Position numbers and translations under genes: made by a program. From positions 118,402 to 141,968 of the forward strand of contig NW_014577573.1 of assembly GCF_000485595.1 (NCBI RefSeq): 23,567 nucleotides of DNA, read 5' to 3'. This document shows positions 7,706-19,700 of this stretch, piece by piece. This DNA comes from Priapulus caudatus (taxonomy: Eukaryota > Priapulida > Priapulimorpha > Priapulimorphida > Priapulidae). Each line of letters begins with the position of its first letter. Positions within the stretch are counted from its first letter, which is position 1. Under the pieces are notes generated by a model, which did not search any database, was not told the DNA's origin, and worked only from the letters and a program-made list of their open reading frames with translations.

Positions 7706-10700
7706 CTGCAATAAAACCCATGTCATGTGATGTATTGAAATGCATATCAATGCTCATGGCTACACAGAGCTATACTGTCCGTGGAGCTTGTGCTCCACGT
7801 CTGCCTTCACTTCTGAAGTCATACTTAGATAACAGTAAGCAGTATGGTAACACCAATTATCAAAGAACACGCTGATGTGATAGTCCTGTTGGATATTGAA
7901 AGTGCATGCTATATTCATGAGACGAAAGTAGCAGCTGACTGATCGAAGGCAACGACCAACAAACACAATGCAGCTTAACTTTGAATTTTACAGAGGTAGA
8001 CAGAGATTAAAACTTATACAAAAATACAATGGTTAGTGTATTTTACAGTGGCAGTCCTTTAACAGAATTTTGTGCACAATAGTACACATTGTGACAAAAC
8101 ATTAATTTCATATTAACTGCAAGGTTGGCATAATAATTCATTACGATTTAGTCGACACAAAAAACTAGGAAGATTAGTCTGCACACATATAATGCCCCAA
8201 ACCATTGAAGGTAAACAAAAAAACAATTCCCATCAGCACACAATAAAATGGCAAACTCGGACTTAAAAGCGGCTAACACTCCATTAGGAGTGTTCCCAAC
8301 TTTGATATCATTTATGATTAATGATTAATGATTAATGATTGATAATCTTAACCCTAACCCCAACCCTAACCTAACCTATAACATAACCCTAACCATTAAT
8401 GACATTAAAGTTGGGAACACGTACTCCTAATGGAGTATCACCCTTAAAAGCGCAGGACTACGTTACATGCTGGGCAACTTTCACACACGTTTATATGATT
8501 ACATCACCCACACGCCAAAAACGGCCAAGTAAACATCGCAACTCACTGTATTTGTCAGTGGTGGCTATTTAATATGGTTACACATACAGTTAGCAAATAT
8601 AGATATTACAAATTTAGTAAGATTGCAAACGTGCAATTCTGCAACTTCCATTCTATTGTAGTAAGCCGTTTCTGTATGTTCTGGGGATGTTCTGCCACTG
8701 CCTTTCAAATACCCTTCATTCACAAGAGGTCATCGTCAAGCGTTGCCTTGCAGACGCATAGTCATAGTTAAAAGAAGGTAAAATCATGTCTATGCAAGCT
8801 ACTCAGGCACGCAGGTAATGTGCCCATTGGATGCACCAGGCAATGATTTTTAACCGAGAAAACCTTCTACTGTTACACTGCACACTACGCGGTTCTAGGC
8901 GCCGAGTGTCGGTGCTGCGATGCCGACGTTACGTGTTACGTCATTGCTAGGTATAAAGCGACTATTCATCGGCAGCATGCAGGGGCGATGCGACCTCGGC
9001 TCTGTGCGTCGCTCGATGTTACCTCATCCTCACTTTCAGCGGGGGCGGTCGATGGATCGTTGCGCGCACGGCTAATGCTGTCGTTGTGTTTGTCACGAAT
9101 GAAGTCACCCTCATCATCACTACTCTGTTGTTTTATCAATAATTTATCATAACTTCTCACTTTCTCTCGTCGAAAAAGAGAGGCTGATGACATGAGACAT
9201 CTTTAGGAATTAGCAATGTATGCTTATCAACACTTCCTGACGAAATGCACAATAAGTACGGCAAAATAAATACGCAAATTAAAGACGCAACACACAACAT
9301 CAACAAACCAACATTTTGCAAATTAAACGTTTCCACATATTTTAGCCGAATTACATCACTACGTATACGAGTGGGTTACCATAATCAGGCGATATCCTAA
9401 GTCGGCATACAAGTGAGGTTCCGAATGCAAACATTTTATATGCACTGGAACAGGTGACCAAATCAGATCTTTGGATCATGAGGAGTACCAGCTGCATCGA
9501 CTCAAGATCCCGGAATGATGACCTGCCTTGCTACACTCACCTCGATAGTGCCTCGCCACCTCTCCGCCGCTGCTCGTGCGATCTCCATCTCTCGTTCCTT
9601 CATCATCTGGTGGCGTTTGTACGCGATCTCGATAAAGATGAGAAAAACTCCAGCAAGAATACCACCGCCAACCAGGATGAAGACGCCTGGAGAGAAGCGA
9701 GTGAAAGATTTCAAATCTACCTTGGATAATATTTTATATCACACTTCTGGGCGTTTAAACAGGAATTTGGTAAAATGACGTTATCTTTGGATATATCTAT
9801 GTGCCCTCTCTCTGTGCATTTCTCTCCTCATATATTTCTCTCTCCCCTCTCCATTTTACAAATCATGTTAGATAGGCCAAATGTGTTCATTTACCCTCTG
9901 CCCTCTCTCCCAGTGTTACCTCCCTGCCTCCCCCCTTCCTATATATTTCTCTCTCTCTCCCTCTATTTTACCAGCCATGTTAGACAGTCCAAGTGTTGCT
10001 GGTGAGTCCTCTTCCATGCTGCAATCGGTGCTGTGAACTAGAATATACTTCGTGTCCAAGTCTTCCATGAATCCACCTGTTGCAATCAAACAGCAGTCGG
10101 ACATCTTGAGTTATAAACTAACACCAGTCAAGTTTTGTCGATACCTATTGATGAAGTGATGATGGGTGATGGAAAATACAAATACCACTGTGAGCAATAC
10201 TGACTGGGAAACCATAACAAACGTTTACAGGCACCTAACCTAGTCAATTCAACATAAAGTAATGAAATGAATGTCGCATGAATAGAACAAAGCACGCTTT
10301 CTAATATTTTTTATTTGAAACACGCAATGTATAAATTTATATGGAATCAACAGATAAGTCTCGCTCCCTCTTTCCCGATCTTGCCCACCTTCTCCTTCTT
10401 CATTTCGTTCTCCCATCCCACTTCTTCCTCTTCATCTATCTTACTCTCTCTCATCTCAATCTATCCAGTCCCTCTCTATTCCGCTGACTCTCTCTCTCTC
10501 TCTCTCTCTGTTAATATGTAAGTAACAATCACACGTACTTTCATGAAAATCCAGTACAGTTAGCGTGACCTTGTCTGTCCATGAGCTTCCCCTGGGAAGA
10601 CCAATACCATATCCAGATCTACCAAAAAGTTCTCCGGCTGTCACAAGATCACAGTCTTTTGCTGCTTCATATTCCAGCCGTGATGAATCCCAGATGAAGG

Positions 10701-13700
10701 CATTAAGTTTCCTAAAGTTCAATGAGGGTTATTACTCATTCATATTTAAAATATATTGCATATTAAACAAGGAAATACATATGTACTTTTAGACCGCCAT
10801 ATGTTATATCTTTACATCTTATATCTTTTATGTTTTTATCACTATGAAATCGATTCCTCTCAAAATAACAGTTGTCTGCTCCATTAGTATTCTGCATAAA
10901 ACCTTTGTTTGCCATAATTAGATTCACTTGAAGAAGGAAATTGTACATGTGCTACGATTAGTAGTCCCTGGCAATGTCAACATTGAATTCTTACACCCCA
11001 TATAGACTGCAAATTTGATCCTACATTAAACTATTCTGGGCTAGGTGCAGACTGAAATTTTGCAGTATTTACACGCTATCCCGGGCTAAATACGCGCTAG
11101 TCCAGAATAAATTAGCCCGACAAATCGAGGTGGGCCAGGCCTGCTTCAAAGCATACCAAGTTATGTTGTACTGTACCTATATTTATTGTATATTATCGGG
11201 TCACGTCAAAGTATAGTAGCACCTGAAACTATGTCTGTAATTTTGATTTTGTTCCTCAGTTCACTAATGTATACTCATATAGTGTAAACAACTATAGTAC
11301 GAAAAATATATTTGATGCAAACTTAAGGAGCAGAGCTAAACAAGTGCATATACCCAATTCTGACATGTTCTATTGCTTCTTCGGCCGTTCGGTAGTTGTT
11401 GCCCTGCATGGTACGGTACATGGTTGATAGCTCCACCTGTCTGCGGAAATACATGTCGACAGCCGAGTCTTTCACTGTTGCGTAAATGAAGTTTTCCTGA
11501 GGATTTCTCAGCTGAGCAGGAAAAAAATGTGTAGGTAAAAAACATGTTTACTTTGAGAGATATGCAGATGGCCTGCCAGACAGAATTACAAAGAAGATAG
11601 TCAATTAAAATCCGAAAAAAACCAGCACAAATTGCATTTGTATAGATATGTGTAATTATGTTACATCAATATATTTGTAAAGAGATTAGTAATTTTAAGG
11701 AATGATACCCTTGCATCATTGATGCCCGTAATCGTAGTCTGTGGTTTGTCTAATACGAGGAAAGCAGCCAGGTTGGCAGTGTAACTGGCGACTATAATCA
11801 TTGCGAAGCCTGCCCATACCATGCCAAGAACGCGAGCACTGAAGCTCCTTGGTGTTCCTGTGCACAGATAGAAAACAGATGAAAAGAGATTTGTACAACT
11901 GCATGTTCAACAGCTGCTATGCATGTATATGCAATTATCTTTAATTGTAATTCATTCTCTTGTTAATTGCCAATGGCTGATCACATTTCAGACACTCACA
12001 TACCTGTCAACCTACACTATTTAGGTGCAAATTACATACGATAAAACATGGCTTCATATTACTATGCTACGATTGTAACACTGTAAAAATGCTAAAACTC
12101 GATTTTGACCAAATATACACGATTTATCCCAATTTTTAATCAATCCAAACTTTACCTGCCTGTAGAACAGTATTTTAATTATAACCGACACAGTAACAGT
12201 TTAAACCAATCAAATTCTAGGTTTCTTTTGGCACCATGCATATTTGATAAAACAAGGAAACTGGTTTGGATTTGATACTTGATCTTCTTGGAAATCACAC
12301 TATACACCAGAGAAATTAATATCAATCTACTATATGATAAGACCATAAACCAAAGCCCCCAATTGAGATCTTTAAATGTTGACAGGTATATGCCCTCAAA
12401 TGGACTATTTAGTCTGGACGTCTGCCAATTCGGGAGATAACCGTTTGTTAGCGACTACTACAAATACTCAATGATCAAGTGTAAATACTAACCTTCACCA
12501 ATGCCACTGTTGAGTATCACTCCCCAGGAGAACCAGAGCGCTGTGGAGAGATTCAAAGCATCTTCCTCAGTCTCATCACTCTGTGGCAGCTTGAATCGCC
12601 CGAATGGACTAAATCGGTCGAGCAAGTACAGGACTAGTGCCACCAGGTGGACGCAGAAGAGGACCAACAACCACAGTGAGTCTTGAAAGGGTTGTAGGAA
12701 TGAAGTGAGGCTTGAGGCCTTTGCCATCTACGCAAGTAATAAAATAACAAGCATGTATATCAGGAGTAGATAATAGGGATCCCTATTATCTACTCCTGAT
12801 GTATATGCATGTGCGCATATAAAGATAATTCTAAAGTAACAAGTGTGTCCATATACGTCAATACTATATGAATCAATAATAGTGTTAATTTCTTCACTAG
12901 ACAATCATTCATGATGTTAGAACGTGCATATAGTTTTATATAGAGTAACAAGCTACACCTGTCCGGATATATAAAAAATTTGTAAATAGAAACAACAACT
13001 GAACCAAAAATTGTTCTCTATTTATATAGTGACCTATATAATAAGCACACAGTCAAGTCTATTCTAGAATTTAAAAAATCGATATGATATATAGATGTTT
13101 ATCATAAGAGCACTTTAAGAAAGCATGGTACTGTAACAGTGAAACGGGTACCACCTAATGTGGCTTTACCTTCTTCTCCAATATAGTGATTCCCTGATAC
13201 TTGAAAGGCTTTGAAAAGTCAATGAAGTCTGCTCTCTCAGGGTTAATAGTCAGCGGAGCCACGATCATGTCTGCTTGACCATTCACCACCTCCCCTATCA
13301 TGCCATTCCATTCTTGTTTGGTTGAGTCATTTCTCTGCGGAGTGTAATTGATGATAATAAAATTACAAGGATAGGAATTTTCTATATTTAATATGATATT
13401 GTTTTATATATTTGATTTATATAATTATGTATTTTGAATGAAATTATATTAGTATTAGTATATAGTATATACTATTATATTATATTATTAGTAGTATATA
13501 GTATATATATAGTATATATATATACTATATATACTATATATATATACTATATATATATATATATAGTATAATTATATTAGTATATAGACATATACTAGTA
13601 GATATATAACTTCACAATAAGTGCGTATTTATGTTAGCATAATAGAATCCTACATTGAATTATAAAATTAAATATTAGTCTAGAAACATAAGCATATACA

Positions 13701-16700
13701 TGGAGTTCCTACTCATGCAGTTTTAGTTTAGTATGCTACTCAACTAGCAAAGGAGATACTATTGCTCATAGGGTCTATGTCCCCCAGGGTACTGCCGGAA
13801 CGTACCCTGGGTACGGTCCGGTATACCGGAACGTACCCTGGTCACTATTTGATATGGTTAGGGTTAGGATTAGGGTTAGGGTTAGGGTTAGAGTTAGGGT
13901 TAGGGTTAGAGTTAGGGTTAGGTTTAGGGAGTAGGCAGGGCTGCCAACATTGGGTGATAGATGAGAGTGAGATGCGAAGAAGCGAAGCGACCGAGCGGGT
14001 GGTGGGCGTGGGAGGGGGTTTCCCTCCTGCCACGGTAGGGAGCTTTTCCATTTTATAACTTCAATTTGTGCAATTTGGTGCATACTAAAGTGACTGTTTT
14101 CAGATATTGTAAGATTTTTTTTGCTGTGCGTGAGATATTTCAGCGTTTTATTCATGAAGAGATATTCATGCGCGAGATATATCAGCATTTTTTGCTGTGC
14201 GTGCTGTGCGTGTGTGTGTGTGTGTGTGTCTGTGTGTGTGTTTTGCTGTGCGTGAGATATTGTAAGATCAGCGTGAGAGCGTGAGATTTGGTCAAAATGC
14301 GTGAGAGTTGGCAGCCCTGGAGTAGGCGTACGCGACTCCCTAGACTCGTTAGTGGAGTAGGCGAGGTACGGTCCGGCATATTAGATAGTACCAGGGTACG
14401 TTCCGGCAGTACCCCGGGCGACATAGACCCTCTCAGCGATACTATTGGCTTATCATATAACAATGTACCACCAACCAATTGATGAGTTTTTACTAAATAA
14501 GGGTAGACCACGCAGAAATCAAAGAAGCTACAGATAACTCTCATGATTACTGATATATATATATAATAATCTGATTATATTACATACTAATTTTAAGATC
14601 TATCACATTTGAATTTAATATAACATTGATTGTGTTTGGCAGTTCCGAGGCTCTCCGTTATAAGGCACAATTTCACCAGCCAAGTTAAGCAACAGGTTGC
14701 CGCAGTTGAAATATAGACATGCGTGTGTGTATAAAAGTTATCTTACCCTATCATAGGATCCATACATCTCATCAGCAGACAGATGTAGCTGAAAAGTGAA
14801 GTTCACTTTCTCTGCAAGCTTGACAAGCAGGTCAATGCAGTAACCATAGCAACAGTGCTCCTCCTCCCAAACTAAAACAACATTTTGACAAACAACAAAC
14901 ATCTAAATTTGGAGAAATTCAAATTGTGTACTTAGTTTTGAGCTTAACTATAAAATGAAAATAACACCAGGGCTTGAATTTCACATTAGCAGGAAATAAT
15001 TAAATAATTGCAATAAAAACCATAAAAAGTTAAGAAAGAAAAACTGAAAAAACCACAACTTGCCTAGCTGTTCAGAAATGGTGTGAAATAAGAGGAATGC
15101 TTTGGCCCAATTAACGGTTGCTTTTCAAATTACAACAAATAATGAAATTGCATCCCATCTGACGTATTAAGAATAAAAACGCCATCAAACTTTGTTTCAC
15201 ATCAGCAATAATGCAACTGTGTTTTATACAGAATAATGTTCTAATAGCTACAGGTGAAAATTGAAAAAGGTTCTAGAGTGGACCCCTCTGCCATGGTATA
15301 CGTACACATAACACTCTGTTATATTGCATATAGGATACTATGACTATAGGTAGTTATCATAATGTGATGTTATATTATACATTGTATTATGTGTGTGATT
15401 TTAGTTGTGACTTTCCTACCGTCCTGTCCTGGGAACGAGGCATTTGGTCGAGGGCAGTACACTTCCCCATCAACCTTGCTGCAGTTCTCTCCTGGCTCAA
15501 GTTTCCTTGTCCACACAAAGGGGACGTCTGGTATTGTGACGACCTACAAGTTTCACACTTAGAGTATTTCAAGTCACTTGGTCCAGTTGTCACTTCCACG
15601 ATAGTCACCAAGTGGAAACAAATATTCACAATGCAGTTATTAGAGTTTTTTTTTTTTAGTGTTCTTTCACAATTGCACTGTACACAAAAGAAAGTGCAGA
15701 GTCAAGCCTCTTACTTGCCACATTTCAAGTCTGACACCCTAACTACTATGTCACTTACCCTTAGTTCTGTAGGAATAATATAGCCCTCTGGTTTTTCGGT
15801 ACCACCCCCTGGCCAAATTATTGTGGTTTCATTCTTCAGTTTCAGTTCAGCACCTCGCTTTCCCTGTTGGAGTAACCACAACAGGGTAATAATTTACCCC
15901 TATAAGCGTAACAATTTACATTTGATATAATAACAGCGACGGAAACGTTGTGAAAAAATACATTCCATGGAGACAAAATTGGACACGTCATTCTAGCGAA
16001 ATAGAGACTCAATATCTACAATATTGAACCTTGGCCTCGACCCGTTACTCGTACTACCTTCGGTCCATTGGATGGTGAACAGATGCCTACAGTGACTTGG
16101 CGGTCCCCTTTCTGTATGTTGATGATTTCATAGTCTGCATCAAGACGATCACCAGATTCATCAAATGATATCCTGCCTGTCATGCCTCTGTCGAGAGTCT
16201 CATTGATGAGGTATCTGTATACGCAATATTTGTAGATGTGCTACAAGCATTTATAGGTACTGTGTGGACATTTCCATCATTGCCACTGGGTACCAGTGAG
16301 GAAACTAAGCTACGTGATGAGTCACCAAACTTGAGCGTACCACCACAGCGTGAGATACCCACCAATACTAATTCTAATACTTTGACTACATATTAAATTG
16401 TACTTACTTAGTTACACCATCAATCTATATATGCCTGCCTACATAGGCGGGATTTTTTCAGTCACATGTAATGGGTCTTGACAACTGCCTACCATGTGTG
16501 AGGAATAATGAAATACAAGACATACACACTAGAGTTTTACCCTCTTTCTGCAAGAAATTTGAGCGTTTGTTGTCAGTAAGTTAATGGAAAGGATTACATT
16601 CGAAGTTGGGGTTGAATAAGATTAATTTACTAATACTAACGTTTATTATCCATCTGTGCATGTGTGTGAGTAAATGTGTGCATGTGTGTGCCTGTAGAGA

Positions 16701-19700
16701 ATACACATGCATGGTGCATTAGGCTGTAAGCACAGAAGTGGTGAGTGTGTGTGTGTAAATTTCATGTATGCAAGAGTTTTTGTATTTGTCTGTGAATTAA
16801 TACATACGCGTGAATGTCAGTACATGTATGCCCTAGTGAACGAGAGTGTGTGTGTGTGCATGTGTGTGTGTGTGTGCATGTGTGTGTGTCAAAATGTGCA
16901 TGTGTGTATGTCTATATGTGATCAAGTGTACATGCCTTTATGTATCATATGTGGGAGTGCATGCATGTTGAATTATGTGTGCAAGTGAGATTGAGTGCAT
17001 AAGTGCAATGTGCATGTACATGTATGCGTGCGATCGTGTGTGCGTGCGTGTGCGTGCGTGAATACGAGCATGTGCATGTTTGGTGCGCATGTATGTGTGC
17101 CCACGCATGTGTGTGTGCATGCATTAGTATATATATGTACATGAGGGTTTCCTGCATTCAATCTCACAAGCATCAGCATGGTTCTGTTTATCGCATCATT
17201 AGCGCAAAGGTTTCAAGCCTCACTTGTAAAACGTCTTCCCCGTCTTCCAGTTCTGCTCTCCACAGCTGTTCGGTGGTTCCATGATATTCTCGTGAGCATT
17301 CATCATGTTCACAAGTGCCCCAGCAATAACCATAACACTGTCGTTGATGTGAGCTTGTTCCTCCTGGTGGCTCAGATGCAAACCAAGGATTCCTAAAGAA
17401 GTCAGCTAACAATGGTCGCCATATATCATAAATGCTGTGTGTCAGATCGTATTTGTACGATATATCGTAATCGTACTATGACGTGTTCTCATCACGGCAT
17501 GTCGCAATGTTTTTGACCTAGCCATCCAAGGGAGGTGGAACATGCCGACCCCCTTTGGATATTGTGGCTAAGCTGATCAAGCTACACTATATTATGTGCT
17601 TTTATGTAGGCTTGCAGGCCCGTAGCCAGGGGGGTTCGGGGGGGGTTCGAGACGACATTCCCCCCGAGCCCCCAAACAAGACAAAATTTTTTTTTTTAAT
17701 TTGCCAAAATTCAACCTCAGGTCGCTCCATTTATGTGTAGATACATTGCAAGTATTCCTCATCGTGCGGGAGGTGATAAACAGTGAACCCCCTCCTCACA
17801 CCTCCCCCCGCTCGTTCGCTTGGTCCCTTGCCCGGCTCGCTTCGTGCGCCGCAATAAGCGCGGACGAGGGGCGTGTACAGGGGGTCCACGGGAGTCCGAA
17901 AACCCCCCCTTGCTCGCGCAGAAAACGCATCTGAGGGGGTGTAATATTAAAAAAATTTGACCCCAGACCCTCCCTTCGCGTGCTCGCATCTTTGGGTTAT
18001 GGTTAGACCCCCCCTGGTACAAATCCTGTACACGCCCCTGCCAAGCAAATTGCCAACATTGAAAAACGAACCCCCCCCCCAATATAAAGCTGGCTACGGG
18101 CTTGGGCATGCCACATTATCGACTTTGAGATGCTTCATTACTATGTAACAGTTTTAGAATACTCCTATCCCAACACTGATTAGCTAGAGCTATCTGTCAA
18201 TCACTCCAGGCAGATATACCTGTAGTCAGAATAACGTGGCAGCAGACAAATTATTGATACATATTTCACCCACACGTCATTATACCATTATGCTAACATT
18301 GCGATGCTTTACCTACCATCTGGTCTGTTAGGAACCTGCAGGGCCTCCTCTGAAACGATCCACACGTATCCACTGCCCGTCATGTTAACACCTCCTGCTG
18401 CCTGATATATCACAGCAGCATCCTCAGCACTGTATGGACAAATAGCACAGATGTAAGCACGTTATAACTATATTACAACTTACACCAACAAATGCTGGTA
18501 GTGAGGATAGCTTATGAAATACATAGAAAATTATTAGGTTAGAGGTAAAAACGTGGAAACAATAAAAAGTGCACCCTTTTTTATGATCTGCATATCCCTG
18601 CTAGTGGGGAGAACTATTATGCAATCAGATATTTATTTAGGTGATTAGCAGTGTCAGTGTCTGACTATCACTGTCTGACAATCCACGAACTACAGTAACT
18701 TGACAAACCAACCTAACTATTCTAATAATTTCAAGGTAGCTATCAAATCAAAATGAAATAAAAACGTAAAATTCTTTGTTCTGTTCAGTAGACATTTACT
18801 TACTTGGCATACATAAGTATGATCCTGGAATTTGCCTCTTTGGCTTCAGTCAAGAAACTGTGCGTTAGATTCGTAACTCCTGGTTCATACTCAATGGTTT
18901 TCTCTATCTGAAAATACATGCCCATGCGTGTGAAAAGCCCATGCTTAAACCAAGGGTCTTTAGTTCAGTACATTTTTAACACCATATTTCAAGCAATCAC
19001 TTTAAAACAGCTTAAATTTCCTCACTGGGAATCACTTCTTTCCTAATCTAGCTCTGCATTCCCCCACTTACTGTACGTTTTACTTTTACTATTTTCTTTT
19101 ACTTCTATACTTACTTTTTACTTACGTTATTCCTGTACATTTTCATGACACAATAACATATATGTGAATAAACATTTGTTATTATATATATAACAAACAG
19201 TGGATGACAGCGAGAAAAAAACTACAGCCATTTTTATCTGTGTTATCTACAGTTATATGTACCTGTATTCCATTCTCTTCAGCGAGCGTGTGCAGACGAC
19301 CGAGCACAGACCGGCCATCTCTGTCATTCGTGTGAATGAAAATCACAGCCTTCCAGCCAAACAGGGCCACCATCTTGATCCACACATCCACCTGGTGAGA
19401 GTACGGTGGAAGCGTGCGCAGGAACGACGCATGGATGTTCTGTCAAAAATTAGACCTGCTGTTTATGCACTGTATACATGTTATTGTTAAGTGAAAACCA
19501 AACTCCCAATTTCTTTTACTATAAAACATATGATATTACATTATGAGGGTGAAGGTAGTTCCTTGTCAATAATGTCAAATATGGTCATTTTAGTGAGCCA
19601 CCCACATAATTCCCCGTACGCTTGATACGTGCAGATGAGCACGTGCATGTACGTCTGCACACACACAAGCGCACGTGCGCGCACGCACACACATTAATCT

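Noticed and set aside
13762..14188. Open frames of 98 and 137 codons across element B
   Set aside because: They are produced by stop-free TTAGGG/CCCTAA repeats and the inverted repeats, and encode only Leu/Gly or Leu/Thr/Asn-Pro runs.
15340..15783. 147-codon plus-strand open frame
   Set aside because: It runs antisense across grin1 exon 9 and its flanking introns. The minus strand carries the conserved receptor sequence with valid splice sites.
16707..17284. Several Cys/Val- or His/Thr-rich open frames on both strands
   Set aside because: They are translations of the GT-rich simple repeat; their periodic residues follow the repeat unit.
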